64,000 nt of DNA. Source: Casuarius casuarius. Lineage: Eukaryota > Chordata > Aves > Casuariiformes > Casuariidae. Under the pieces are notes generated by a model. That model worked only from the letters and a program-made list of their open reading frames with translations, was not told the origin of the DNA and did no database searches. The position numbers were made by a program, and so were the translations under genes. Positions 1-12,640 of this stretch are shown one piece after another; within the stretch, counting starts at the first letter, position 1, and every line of letters begins with the position of its first letter. Location of the stretch: positions 124,001-188,000 of the forward strand of contig PTFA01000158.1 in the NCBI GenBank assembly GCA_003342895.1, in the 5' to 3' direction.

Positions 1-441
1 ATGTGTACTCCTTCACTAAGCATTTTTTCTGGCAAACACTAAGAACTAGATGAGAACATCATGCTTTACTATTATAACTCTCACTATCAAATTAGTTTTG
101 TACTTTATGATTAGTTTATTTTTCAGAACAATTAAAATCTGAGTTACTTATGTACCTGAATGACATAATATATTTAAAAAGAGAAAAGATAAGGAAGAAT
201 TATTCTTGTCCTTGTCTGTTTTTAATGAGGAATGAGACTTGTTATTAAACAACAGATCATTGGGTTGAACCTTTTTTTGAGCAGATCAGCATCACCAAAG
301 TCAAAATGCATCAGGGACACATAAAATAATCTAATTGTTATTTCTGTTTTGGTGTTAGCTAAATTGCTAGAGACAGTAAGAACAAGAGAAATTTGTATTT
401 CTTTAACAAATACTTCTTTCTATTCTTCCTTGGTCATACAG
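1..441 (+). other. DLG2: 3' end of an upstream DLG2 intron
   Basis: AT-rich non-coding sequence ending in a pyrimidine-rich stretch (about 413-430, CTTTCTATTCTTCCTTGG) and the acceptor AG at 440-441. The linker exon follows directly. No coding similarity is visible, and the upstream DLG2 exons lie outside the window. Confidence 0.8.
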
Positions 442-510
442 TCATTCCCAGCACAGCACTGCGACACGTCCACCCACAGTGAGCTTGCAGCGGACCATTT
501 CTGTGGAAGG
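442..510 (+). CDS. DLG2: DLG2 exon: linker between PDZ2 and PDZ3 (partial CDS)
   Basis: This 69-bp exon starts with the last base of a split codon, then encodes HSQHSTATRPPTVSLQRTIS followed by V-E, and ends in GG. That GG joins the A at 10017 to make a glycine codon. The peptide closely follows the linker I recall from mammalian DLG2 just before PDZ3 (HSQHSTATRQPS..LQRAVSLEG), while DLG1, DLG3 and DLG4 lack this linker. An AG acceptor (440-441) and a GTAAGA donor (511-516) flank it. The segment is Ser/Thr-rich and probably disordered; RTIS fits a basophilic R-x-x-S kinase site, though phosphorylation is inference. Both ends are phase 2, so skipping the exon would keep the frame. The substitutions against mammals (PPTV for QPSM, TISV for AVSL) are plausible for a linker in a distant amniote. 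Confidence 0.88.
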
Positions 511-1994
511 GTAAGATGATTCTCTGTCGAAGCTGCCTGTAGAGCTCTCAGATATCACTAAGCCAGAAACTGAATTAACCATGTAGACATAGAAGCTAAT
601 GACACGTATTATCTTATACCACAAAGATTAACTCTGTGAGATGCACAAGTAAACATAAATTCGTGCAAATTAGTACTAATTCTCTTGAGATATTTATAGT
701 GAAAGGTTTGGCCTTCACAGAGCCGTGAATATGTGTCATGGAGGTATACTGACTGCTACTCCTTCAATTCACCTCACTTGGCTAGAGTTAATATTTACAT
801 GTGTTAGCTGTAAAATGATTCCCACTAATCATGGAAATCCCCCAAAGGCTTACCCTATTGTCTAAATGTTTGCATGAGCTCTTTTTGATGAGGCTAACAG
901 TGTCCAAAACTAAGGTAGATGTACTGATATAGAATAACAATCCCATGCTGGTGTGTGTATGTGTATGTATATATATTTGTCTATATATAAATTAATTGCA
1001 AAAGCATAGTTCAGAGTACTTAGCTGACTCCACCTTAACAAAACTATTTGGTAAAAAAGTGAATAATTCACAACTGCAGTTGACAGTCATGCATCTTTAT
1101 CATATCAGAAGATCTGATATTTAACATTGAATCACTTAAATTTTGGTTGCACTGGCTGGCATAGTTTCCAAACACACTATAAGAAAATATTGGATTTGAT
1201 TCTCCACTCCCCTTTTTTTTAGGTACAAGTGACCCAATAAGCAAGCAATCTCTGAACTTTTTTATTAAGCTTTCAAAAATGAGCAACGTGAGACTGTCCA
1301 AGGCACTGAAACTACCTGCCCCAGTTCTTTAACATCTCTGCCTTTCATATCAAATGCACACAAATCAATTCATATTTTGGATTTATTAATAAAATAGGGC
1401 TCCAAATGACTGCTTGTTGAAAAAAATTCACCGGTGTTGTGCCTGGGGGCCAGAGTATATGATTTGGTGAGGCATCTTAAATCAATGAACATGAGACTGG
1501 AAAAAAAAAATGTGGGAATGTCTGACATATTTTGTAGCCATGGGTAATATCTTGTCATTGGCTACTCTTAGATCCTATTTCAAAGCCTTTATTTGCTGTG
1601 ATAAAAGCAGGAATCCAAAGTTTCAGCACAGGAAAGATGTCATCTTGCCTGTATTTTGTTTTATGTTACACCTTTATTGTGGTGCAGTCAGAAAGTAAAA
1701 TGATAGATATGTGAAAAAATCCACTCCTAAGTGAACTTTGAGATATTTTTCTCACAAGTGTCAAAACGAAATAGTTTAAAGCAATTGAAAAACAGATTTA
1801 GGAATTATTTTAAGAAGTTTCTATTTAAAACATGTGGGAACTACTGTATTAATTTTTCACTGAAAATGAGACAGAATAATGAAGTTACTATATGAAAGGC
1901 CCGTACGGCTTAAGAGCTCTCATCTGGGAGGTAATTCTAGAAATGAAGCCTGAGGTTCTGCACAGTCCCCAGTTCCCCTGTGTCTGCATGGAGG

Positions 1995-2160
1995 TCTGTC
2001 ATCCATCCTCCTTGCTCAAAGCAGAGATCATTTCAAAGTTAGATCAGGTTGCTCAGGGCCTTGTCCATTGGAGCTGCAACGATCACCAAAGGCAGAGGTT
2101 GCGCAAGCTCTGGGCAACCTGTCCCAATGTTCAACCACCCTCATTTTGAACTTTTTTTTG
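1995..2160 (-). mobile_element. CR1 LINE 3' fragment (avian-type), truncated
   Basis: On the + strand the segment contains AGATCAGGTTGCTCAGGGCC at 2041-2060 and GGGCAACCTGTCCCAATG about 70 bases later, then a run like ACCACCCTCAT. These are diagnostic antisense blocks of the CR1 3' region found throughout bird genomes, so the element lies on the minus strand. It is 5'-truncated, as most CR1 copies are, and diverged: the stretch between the two blocks departs from the usual sequence. Flanking target duplications are not expected for CR1 and none were seen. Confidence 0.82.
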
Positions 2161-2324
2161 CTTTATCTCTGTGCTTCTCTCTAATGAACACAGAGGGACA
2201 TTAGAGAGACATGTACATATTGCCTCCCCTTGCCCTTTCTTCAAATCAACTGATGAATAAATTGATGTTAAAAATAAGAAAAAAACAAGCTTCGACAACA
2301 AACTTACAATTAAAATAGTGATTG

Positions 2325-2337
2325 CCCCCCCCCCCCC
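2325..2337. repeat. Poly-C tract (13 C)
   Basis: Uninterrupted run of 13 cytosines in intron sequence. It is prone to length variation and sequencing error. Confidence 0.95.
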
Positions 2338-3814
2338 AAATTGCTAAATTGAGATTTAAGGAAAGAAATTTTATTATGATGTGTTTGACTTGGTCTACTG
2401 GACTCCATAATTCACAGGATACCCTGTGGGTTTCAATTTCTGTTGGAATTTGGAAATCAATCTGTCTATGCCAATTTTTAGATAAACTGCAAAATCTGTA
2501 CTGGCCATGCAGACAGCTTGCATATATTGTGTATGATTCATTAGAGCATGAGAAATCTGCAATTGATATTACAGATCTCCTGCTGTTTGGGAGATAGAAG
2601 AATATGTGGCTTGTAATTATTACTAATCAACTTAAACTGAGTCATATTTCGTTTTACGTGGGAAAGTGGATCTGTTAGCCTGTTACACTGCTGAGCAAAT
2701 ATAAGTAATCAGTTCAGCCCTAAATATTCCATTACAGTAAAGCTCAATTTATGCTAATGTTTTGGTGAAGTCCATGCTGCTAAATATGTTTATAGTTAAT
2801 ACAATTTGAGGTCAAAGCAAAGTTACTGTTCTCTTTTAGGAATTGGGTTTCCACCAGTCCTCTGTTAAAGTGATTCATAATACTGCTTTTGAGATGCACT
2901 TTGTGGCTGCTTTACCTACGAGGCTTTCTAGCACACACTTAGATGTGTGGCCTGCTTGCTGGCTGTATGTGGCTGTGTAGTCATTTAAGTAGTAGAATAA
3001 CTGGGTCCTGTGAAGTGGAACTGAAATATGGGAGGGACAAAGAAATATAGGTAGAATTGGATTCACTGGCACTTATTCCTTTCCATCTTGTTGAATATGT
3101 GATAACTGAGCTGTCTAGAACAGATTTTTAAAAAACTTTAATAGATGTTTAACCTAGGTAATGAGATCACACTTAAAACCAGTTCTTATTTTTTAAGGCA
3201 TGCTTTTGTGCAGTTCGCGTATAGCAAAAAATAGGTATCAAAGTAAAAGAAAAATCAAGATGTCCTTAAAGCCTAAGTTTTCTTTATATTCAAGCCATGT
3301 ATCCTTCACAGTTCAATAAGAGCACATGAGGAGAACAGATCTATCATACCTATAACGGTGTGAACTTCACAGGTGTTTGATGTCATTGTTCATAGAAGTA
3401 TTTTCTAAAGTTAGCGCAATCTCATTGATAACTTCCCTAATGTTTTATTTGCATGGTTTAAAAACAAGAAAACTATAATGTTTTCTTTTGAAAATATTGT
3501 TAATCTGGGTTTTCTGAAGTGGTTTTAAGGAATGATTTTAACTGTGAAAATTTAAAACAGGAAAAATACTGGATGAAAATGAAAACTTCTTACTTGGAAA
3601 TCCTGCTGTACTATCTGACAAAGCTATAATTTTAGTGGTCTATGATAGCTCTTCTTTCTGCAGTAGACATTTGGACTAAACTGTATCTTACATGCTACCA
3701 TTTATACCAGTCATCTCTTCTGCTGAGCTGCTTAGAAACTGGGATTTCAACTTATTTTATTGAGAGTGTTTTGATGGAAATTTTAAAATAATTTCTCAGT
3801 ATGACTGAGTGTCT

Positions 3815-3831
3815 CATATATATATATATAA
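3815..3831. repeat. Short AT dinucleotide run
   Basis: About eight AT/TA units followed by an A-run, in intron sequence; a potential microsatellite. Confidence 0.85.
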
Positions 3832-6242
3832 AAAAATATTGATACATAAATAAACAGAATTTGAACCATGACTAAGGGTAAGAATTTTTATTCTTAACAG
3901 GAAAGATATTACAGACTGCTTTGTGTTTCCAAAGTATCCTATATATAAAGTAATCCTGGGTGCTTGCTACTGAAGGACTGTATATTGATATTTCAAAACA
4001 TTGCTTAGAGGCACTGCTATTTTTAGATATTCTCTCAGCCTTTGAATAGTTCCTGTCTCCTGACAGTGTGATTCGGCTTGCCTATCACCATTTCCATTTC
4101 ATCAGGCTTTGCTTACAAACTGAAAAGCTGGAGCATTCATGCCAACAACTCCTGAAAATATAGAAAAGTGGTTTTGATGTATAACTAATAGTTTTTTTGA
4201 AAGCAGGGTGTAAAGCAACCTTTCTAGTATACAGTTGCTGTGTTGGTATAGCAGGTGCAACAGAGATGCAGATTCCAGGACTTACTTTGGATTATTAGCG
4301 TATAAATAATGCAACTCCTAGACTGTGGAAAGAGAGACACATGCTTATGTGAGACAAACTATAAATGAATAAGTATACTGGAATAGTCATCTCCTTTCAA
4401 AGTTATGGAGCCTATTAGCTGTCCAAAATTGTCCAAAATTGAATTGTAGCGTTCAATCAGATTTCTCAAATCTGGGAGACATACACCTGTGCGTTTAAGA
4501 TAAATGTCAGGCATCAAGGTAACAATGCAGAGCAGTTTCACTTTTGAAATGAGAAATTATTCTTGCTTGCCAGCTCCATCTTGCTATGTGTAAGCAGAAA
4601 ACATTGTCTGGTGTGCAGGCTTTAATTTCTTTATAAAGGACAAAATGAAAGACTGTCGAAGTCCAGAGGGGTTCCCACAAAACAAACAGAGTTGCACATG
4701 TATAAGCTAGTGCACTCATGCGTACATCATTCAGGTTGAAGCCTGGCTCCCAGTAGGTTCCCTTGTATTAAATATACTTCAAAGTTTGTGACAAGTTAGA
4801 CACGATGTTTTGGAGAATAACTGCATAAAAAATGTAGTCAGCCTTAAAGTTAGGATAAAGTATTGCTTCTATGGTTAATACCAACGATCAATCAACAAGA
4901 GACGCCAAGGAAGCTGTAGTCAAATAGCCAAGAAAAATACTCATTTCAAGCAGAAGGGGTAACTATACTAAGCAAAATTATATTATGCTATGTGATATAA
5001 TAAATGAACATCTGATAATGGACTGACTGCTTTAGCTGCTTGTACATCAGAATGAGAATATTTAATAAAATGAAATAGCAGGTTACCAAGCAATTACAGT
5101 TTGTAATGAAAATGAACTCTGCTATTTGCTGCTAAAGTAGCGTGAATGTTTTGTGTTGCAGTATGTGCGTACAACACCTACACAGAGGGTGCATAGCCTT
5201 ACTGGGGGACTCTGGGTGCTACCGGGGTGCAAGCAGCATGAGAAATAAATATCCTGATGGGCTTTCTATGATGTGTGTTACTGCAAAGCTAGATCGTCAT
5301 GTGCATGAATGGATGTATTGTTTCAATATCCTTTGTGAAGCAAACAGCATTTTGGGGGGGAGAAAAAATAAGCCTGCAGCTGAAGCAAGATCAAAGCCAT
5401 ATTTCTAAGTCTCCGCCGATCTGAGGTACCTCACTGATTGTATCGACCTGAAGAAATATCTCAGGTCTGCTATTTCAAAGGGCTTGGTGTTCTTTATATT
5501 CCTCTGGATGTTCCAAAAAGCACCGAATAGTTTTGACACCCCAATTTTATATATAATACAACTAAAATAGAAAGAGATATGTCGATGTGAGATGAATAAT
5601 AAAACTAACTATATTCTTTTACATAGCCAGCAGCACAAAAAAAGCAAATTAGGAATGGATTTTCTTTCAGTTAGCTATTATAAGAATTGTTTTCATAAAG
5701 CTCTGTCCCATCATTTATCAGACCAGTTTTTAATCTCTTAAATTAAATCCTCAATTACTATGGATTCACAACCTATAAAAAATGGTAGGGATACTCACAT
5801 TTTTATCGTGTCATTTTCTTACTGTAAAACCAGTCAAAACAAATACTCAATACAAACATCCTAGATACAAACCACTAGGAGGTTTTCAATTTGATGAGCA
5901 AATAAAACAAACATGAACAAAAAAAAGGCTAAGGAGGAAAAGCACCTCACTTTTTTGAGTTGTTTAATCACATTTTTATGAAAGAAGAAAAGTTCCTTAA
6001 GCGTTGAAGTCTTACCCACCTGATTTTGTTACTACTAATTGCTTTCAAATATTAATCTAATAATACTTTGCTCTTACATCAGGCCTGCCTTTTATAATGT
6101 GCTTTACAGGAAACAGATCTGACGCATTCCCTGCAGCAAGTAACCAAGTCCATCCAAACTGATTCTCCCATTGATTTCTGAACTTGTAAATTTGTGTTGG
6201 ATTGCAGCACTTTGTGTGCTCCTTTGCTCCTGGTTATGATTT

Positions 6243-6380
6243 CTGACAGTCAATCTTCCTTTCCTCTTTCTCCACATTTTTTATTGTTTATTCCTTTCCC
6301 TTTCTTCTTACAGACACAGTCTCTCCCTTTATCCTCTTCTCTCTTTTCTTTGCTTTTTTTTTTCTTTTTTTTTTTTTTTT
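6243..6380 (+). repeat. Polypyrimidine and poly-T low-complexity block
   Basis: Roughly 140 bases of almost pure T and C on the + strand, ending in an interrupted poly-T at 6353-6380. It generates a spurious Ser/Leu/Phe-rich open frame that should not be taken as a gene. Confidence 0.9.
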
Positions 6381-7934
6381 GCCTTCTGCTGCCTTCTGTC
6401 AGTCCAGGAATGTTTTTATCTCGCTCTCTTTACTAATTCCTGCTTGATTTCCCCTGCTGCTCTTCTCTGTTTGTGTTTGGTGTGAAGCTGCAGGAGGGCA
6501 TAAAACATGCGCACACAGAATTAAAGTGCTAGTGCGCTTTGTTAACACCTAGAAACTTACCTTCAGCCTTATTAATCACAGAAGAAATTGTAAATGTGAT
6601 AACTAGTTAAAGCTGGAGGCAGAACCTTGCATTCAGTAAAACCGTTTGTTCCTTTTTAGTAGCTATAGAGTGCCACCTATTGTCTCAGCAGAAATACATG
6701 TATTTTTTACGTAAGTTACTCTGAAATTATACTTTGCCTCAGTTGCTGTTTTCTGTAGAGAAGAGATTATTTTTACTGAGTATATTTACTGCAAGAAAAT
6801 ATCATTCACGTTTGAGTTACATTTCTTTCACTTCTTACTCTGTCATCATGTCTACTTTAATTATTTGATTCCATTTTTCCCAATGTTACTTCCCAGATAT
6901 TACTCTAGGCCTCCTTTGACAAGGAGAATTGGAGCACCTGTTCTTAGAGCTCTTTTCTCATCGTGTCAAAAGAGATGACTATAACTTTATATGCCAGATG
7001 AATAAATATGTCATGTTCTCATCTTTAGCCTTATCATAGCTTTTTCTTTGAGTTCAGTTAAAGCATTGCTACATAACTTCTACATTACTCATAAGAGATC
7101 ACCTGGTCAGTGGCTGGTATTGTAGTTTTTTTAAGTAGGAAACTCTCTTCCTACGTTAACTTCATAGCATGCTACAAAGTTTTATCATCATAAGTACTCT
7201 TTTAGTTCATTTTCAGACTAAGTGCGCTATGTAAGCATGAACTATTATATATTCCAAAAGTCTGAGAGTTATTTGTAACACATTGGTGAGCTGACGTATA
7301 CCTTCTATTTCCCGTAGTTTTTGCAATACAATCATCACCCAAGATTGTTTCTATCATCGTGACAATAGCACTTGCGCCTTGTTGGATCCACCATTTAGAT
7401 TCTGCAAGACACTCAGAAATGAAACAAATCTGAACGTATGGCACCATTGGTCAGTCTCTCTGTACAGCCAAATTTGAGTCATGACCAAATTGACCTGATT
7501 AAGCTGAAGACCAGGAGCCAAAAACCGTTGTGTTCTAATCACAGCTTCTGCCACGTCCCCATTATTGTTTGGGCTTCCTCCGAACATAATCATCCAAGAA
7601 CAAAATGTGAATTTTGCTGTCAAAAGGCCAAAATTACAAAACAGTGCTGACAGTGTTTTAGGCATAAATCTGCTGACTTGATCAGACACAGGGATTAATA
7701 ACTGGGCCAACTTTTTGTTGAGCTGCACAGCTGAGTATTCAGCAGATACGCAGTTGTATTGACCTAGTTTTGCCCATAGCACTGGCTTTCAACGTTAGGA
7801 TCTAAGCTGCCTGTCATATGTAGCAATACTCAGTTTCATTTTTAACAAGAACTCTTCTGATTACCCACCAGCAGAGCATGCAAATATATTTGTTTGACTT
7901 TAGTGCCTCTTTTTCCTCAATACCCCCAAAATAG

Positions 7935-8150
7935 TAATGGTAGTAGCTCAGCTCTTGCAAAACAGCTTTGATCCGTAGGACTCGAAGAAAACAAGCATCA
8001 CCATATCATTTTGTGGATGAGGAAACTGAAGCTGAAAGAAATGAGTAACTTGCCAAAATCACTCAGCAGCTCATGAGCTATGCTGGGGAAGGAACCCACT
8101 CCTCCAATTCACTTACCCTAATTCTGTCCTAACCCTTAGGCCACCCTTCC
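7935..8150 (-). mobile_element. MIR / CORE-SINE copy, minus strand
   Basis: The + strand shows TGGATGAGGAAACTGAAGCT, then GAGTAACTTGCCAAAATCAC, then CAGCAGCTCATGAGC, and finally AACCCTTAGGCCACCC. This is the typical order of a reverse-complemented MIR: the cattttacagatgaggaaactgag block, the aagtaacttgcccaaggtcac block, and the tRNA-related head. The low-coordinate part (7935-7995) may be the MIR 3' tail. Divergence is high, as expected of an ancient amniote SINE. Confidence 0.72.
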
Positions 8151-9164
8151 TAATTAAAAGCCTGTGTGGACTTCTTACATCTGGATTACATTATACCTAA
8201 TCTGCACGTACTTAAGGAGGTTATAAAAGTGTCACTACAAGGCAAATCAATTGCAATGATCCAAAAGACAGAAAAAAAAATCCCTTTCTTTCCTTGTTGG
8301 TTAAAAATACTTCAAGAATATATAAAATATACTTATATAAATATGACTTTTTTCTCAGAGCTGTATTTTTTAAAGTTGTTTTCTGACCATATAAAATTAA
8401 GAAAAGGTTATGAGATGGAAGGCCATATGGAATAGGACTAACATTTTCAGTATTCAGTCATTTCCTTTTTAAAACATTATCAGAAAAATTTCTTTAATTT
8501 GTTTCTTTCAAAAATAACAAGCTTAAGTATCAGCAAGCTGAGATGTTATCTAAAGATCATGATCAGGCTGGAGATGTTGTATGAGCATTAACGTTGAGCA
8601 AAGCTGAACAAATTCCTACTGATTTTGGAGTTATTCTGTAAAGACTAAGTTCCCATCTATACAACCATATAACTTTATGCACGTCCAAAAAGACATACCT
8701 TGGTGCATCACTCTGCCCTCTCACTTAAAAAAAAAAAGAAAAAAGAAATGGAAATACCATTCTTATTACATAGAACCATTATATGTATAAAACAATTATT
8801 TGGTACATAGGAAATACTAATACACTCTGGAATATGTTTCTTGGGAGCTTTTGTGTGTGTGTTTGTACTTGTCCTTTTGCTTGTAATTACTATTTGAAAA
8901 AATTAAGAATTATAAGAAGATTCTATGTCTCTGTGCAAAATCACAGAAGGGTTAGGTCTACATGCGTGTGAGTATTTGCAGGACTGGGCCTAAGATTTTC
9001 ATGTATTCGTATTAACAGCATGTGCACTCTTTTTCTGGAAAGTAAATTTAGTAGAGGTATTTGAAATTAGGTAAGTACAAATAAATATGGTGTGTGTTTG
9101 CATATATGGTTGTCTGTGCTTCTGTACCCAGCAGAGGCAGGTCTGAGGCCTGGTACATACAGTG

Positions 9165-9362
9165 AAGACTGGAAATCAGAATACCTGGGACACTGTCTCA
9201 GTTATGCTACCCTGATTGCTTAGGGGAGTCATCTCCTCTGTCTGCTGTCCCATCAGTAAAATGCACATTATGAACTTTACATCCTTTGGGACATATTTTC
9301 AATCTACAGATGGAAAGTGCTGTGTAACAGTTACTATTTATTGTAGCTGTTATTATTTATTG
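9165..9362 (+). mobile_element. MIR-like SINE, plus strand
   Basis: The order is CTGGGACACTGTCTCAGTTA, a degraded middle, CCCATCAGTAAAATGCACAT (resembling the MIR catctgtaaaatg block), then AAAGTGCTGTGTAACAGTTA and ATTATTTATTG at the 3' end. The block order fits MIR, but identity is low and a database comparison would settle it. Confidence 0.5.
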
Positions 9363-10016
9363 ATTTCTGTCATTACGAAGAACTTTTTAAAATGCTAAAA
9401 TACAAGCAAATATCCCTCAGCCTGGTTCAGCGATAACACTATTACGTGACCTTACAAGTGCGAGTTCCTGTTGATGTCAAACCAGACCTTTTCATGAGAT
9501 TCTTCTGTATTGATCATATAAATGTTATTTGCTCCAAATCTTGGATTGAACATGAATGGCATTTCTTGCCTGGATTTTTTAAACTTTTTCTTTGTTCATT
9601 TATTTGTTTAAAAAGCAAGACTAGATCTTAAAAGAAAAAAAGGCATTATGTCAAGATTGATTGTATTTGTGTATACAGTATCACTATAATTAAAATTATA
9701 AAATATCTTCAGGGTTTTTTGTTTGTTTGTTTGTTTTTAAGAAATTCACTGTTTAACTTAGTGAAGACTGCTGCAGTGGACAGGAGTTCATAGAGGAGTT
9801 TGGATTCACCCATGAGTTAAAAAAAAGGCTCCTGGTTAATTCCTACTTTCTCTGGTCTCCAATTAATACATTTATATCATTTATTAAGTGGTTTCCTTAG
9901 GTAGTAGCATGCCCAGTATGTCTTAAACAACATGTAGTATGCTGAAGATGCCTTGAGAGATGTGTATGCAGTAAGAGTTTTGAATGGATAAACATTATTG
10001 TTTTGTTTCTATACAG

Positions 10017-10173
10017 AGAGCCTCGAAAAATCATCCTGCACAAGGGCTCCACAGGACTTGGTTTTAACATTGTGGGAGGCGAAGATGGGGAAGGCATTTT
10101 CGTGTCTTTCATCCTAGCAGGCGGGCCTGCCGATCTCAGCGGAGAACTACAGAGAGGAGATCAAATTTTATCC
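10017..10173 (+). CDS. DLG2: DLG2 exon: N-terminal two thirds of PDZ3
   Basis: The exon begins with the A that completes glycine with the preceding exon, then encodes 52 residues from [10 protein letters not shown] to GDQILS and ends on a complete codon. It carries the carboxylate-binding loop [11 protein letters not shown], the [10 protein letters not shown] strand-loop-strand and the [12 protein letters not shown] region of PDZ3. This domain of PSD-93 binds C-terminal tails of class I partners such as receptors, channels and neuroligins at the postsynaptic density. [11 protein letters not shown] matches DLG2; DLG3 has GELRRGDRILS and DLG4 has GELRKGDQILS. Splice signals are AG at 10015-10016 and a strong GTAAGT donor at 10174. 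The domain is incomplete here: helix alpha-B lies in the next exon, 19.5 kb downstream. No frame damage is visible. Confidence 0.97.
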
Positions 10174-12449
10174 GTAAGTATTTGCCTTTGGTTTCGCCAG
10201 CCAATTACTTTTTCTTGTTCTCTGTCTATATTGCATGGGACACACAAAGAAGGCTTCCTACAGCCTATTTGGTTTCCATGCTGTGCTATTTCTTGCTTAA
10301 AATGGTAATTCATTTGTTGGTTAAATCCAAGGTGGCACCAGTTCACCACTGAATATTTTATTTGTTTGCTCTTGCTTTTTATAGCATTTGTTAATGGTGT
10401 TAGCTGCACTTAGCTCAGAATGACACTCTTCTCTGCTTGGTACTTTCTGCAGTATGGCAACAACGCAAAGAAGAGGTCAGCGGCTGTGCAGACCTCAGCA
10501 CCTCCCAATTCAGCCCATCATCCATCTCTGTTTTGCCCAAAAAGGCACCACTGAGTCAGAAGATATTTCTCAGTTTTATCTTTTCTTTGAGGAAAAAAGT
10601 AGTAGGATGAAATCATCCAGACTGTGGGTGCCACCTAGTGTGCACCAAACTGCTTAGCAAATGTCCCAATACAAGAATAAGGTTAATTAGGTTAGGTTAA
10701 TTATCTCTGCTTCTCTAATGAATTTGATGATCATTCTGAAATTCATTTCAAATTTTAGAGGATAAAAAGGCTGCATAGCCTGAGGTTTTATTTTGCATAC
10801 TTAGTTTCAGAAACATTGTTTTAATTTTCCTTTCATGTATATATTGATAGCATGCAATTCAAAAACAGCATTTATGTTTTAGACTGTGTAAGGTAATTGA
10901 ACATCTGACTGGAACAATCTGAATGTAAAGGATTTTCGAATGACAATGAAAGTCTTGAAAATGTAGTTAAGTGTCCTTTCACGTGATGCCACCTTACAGA
11001 AAAAAAGGAAACTCTACCAAAATGATACAGCTGTGGCTGTTTCATGTGAAGTATATCAACAGCCCTAAGCCAAAGAACTGAAACCCAGGAGTTATTTGTT
11101 TCAGATGAGTGAGCTACACATGAGGCTGGCATGTCACACGCCTTCCCACTGTATGGCTTTCTGTCCCCGTGAATCACACAGCGCTGGCTGCCCTTTGGTT
11201 TGCAGCAGGGGGAGAAGATGGCTGTAGCCTGGGCAGTTTGTGGCATGGTCCTATGGCATTGTAAATGTTCAAATTCCTTCAGGAGGATGCTGAATCGGGT
11301 TTTCCTACATTTGTTATGAGCGTCTTGGCCACTGGCCTCTTGTATGAAAAGGGAATTTGTCTTCCACATCTGTCAAAGTTTTGCTGTAAAAAGGTGACTG
11401 CTGCTGCTCTGTGGCATATGGAAAATCTGACAAGTTAGCACCAAAGGAATGCAGTAACCTGAAATTGTGAGGATTATCATGATATATTTCATCTACACCT
11501 TGCCCTTGCAAATATAGTGAGAAAATTGAGAAAGGGCAAGTAAGAAATGTTCAGGTGCCTTCAAGATAACCCTAAGCAGAAGGTTCATAGAAGACTGCAG
11601 AAATAACCACCCAAATAGACTCTTTCACGCTTATCAACATGAAGAGACAAGGCAGGCAAATGCTTGTGCCAAAAAGAGCACAGATAAGAAACCTGAAGAG
11701 TAGAAATTGAAATTTCTTCAGAGCAATTACGCAATTTACTTTTTGTTTGTCTAGATGGCCTCAAGAGAAGGCTAATTGGAAGACAGCTATGAGATCAAAG
11801 CCTTTCACAGTACATTGTATTCAGAGATCCAGCAGATCAGATACAACTTTAAAAGTCCATTTTCTATTTTCCTTTATTTCTAAGTGGCCAAAATAGCACT
11901 GTGGAGTGCTGCTGCAGTTGAATTTTGAACTCTGTTTCTTGTCTCTTTCACAGCAATGTTTTCCATAAGTCCTAATTAAACTTGCCAGTGTCGCTGCAGC
12001 ATTTACTTGTCATGCAAAAAGAGCTTATTTGTTCACTGAGCAGAGTGGGATGGAAATTGTTACTAAATTAGACTGCATGCATATCCCCAGGCAATCACCA
12101 AGTCAGGCACTGCTGTCTTATTTAGTCACAAATAACTATTATGAATCCATTTTCCATATTCAAATGAAACAAATTTCAGGCACAAGCTAGTTTTAGAGCT
12201 GATTAATCTTAGACCAGTGTCTGGTGAAGGGTCCCAGACACCTTAATTTTATAAGGGCTCCACAGAGCAGGTCTGCTTCTCTCCATTTATTCCTTCTTGT
12301 CTCATCCCTCAGAAGCATTTATGTCCTTACTGAAACAGTTTTTCCATTTGTTTCTCAAAACATGACAAATCTGATTTACCAAGATCAAATAGTGCCCTCA
12401 AAGCTAGTATTTCTAATTAACTTAAGGCTGGTTAAGTTTCTTTCAAACA

Positions 12450-12640
12450 GGAAGTGTAGTAACTGATTTAGACTTTGGAGACCTGGATTTAATTCCTGAT
12501 TTCACCATAGACCTTCAGTATGACCTTGGGCAAGGTGCCTTACATTCCTAAGCTTCAGTGTCCTATGTGGAAGAGGAGGATCATGGCACAGTCTTAATTC
12601 CTGTGCTGCAGATATGGGGAAATGTTGATTGGTTGGCTGA
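12450..12640 (+). mobile_element. MIR SINE, plus strand
   Basis: GACTTTGGAGACCTGGATTT, then AATTCCTGATTTCACC, then TATGACCTTGGGCAAGGTGC, then CTAAGCTTCAGTGTCC. These follow the MIR order of tRNA-related head, internal box B-like region, the core tgtgaccttgggcaagt block and the cctcagtttcc block. Orientation is plus. It is a clear but diverged copy. Confidence 0.78.

Larger units (their letters stand above)
511..10016 (+). other. DLG2: DLG2 intron, about 9.5 kb
   Basis: Complete intron bounded by GTAAGA at 511 and an AG at 10015-10016 that follows a T-rich tract. It holds a minus-strand CR1 fragment near 2 kb, a poly-C run at 2325-2337, a short AT dinucleotide run near 3816-3830, a polypyrimidine block at 6243-6380, and MIR-like SINEs near 7.9-8.15 kb (minus) and 9.17-9.36 kb (plus). 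Open frames inside it on either strand are short and match no protein I recognise. I saw no RNA gene. Confidence 0.85.

Noticed and set aside
442..624. 60-codon minus-strand open frame at the window start
   Set aside because: Its first half is the antisense of the DLG2 linker exon, which has matching splice sites and phase on the + strand.
7354..7782. 142-codon minus-strand open frame
   Set aside because: The peptide resembles no family I know, and it has no start context or downstream support. Treated as chance, or possibly an unidentified old repeat.
10872..11369. 165-codon minus-strand open frame, the longest in the window
   Set aside because: No recognisable domain, no promoter or splice context, and it lies in an intron. 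A frame of this length is expected by chance in 64 kb on six frames.
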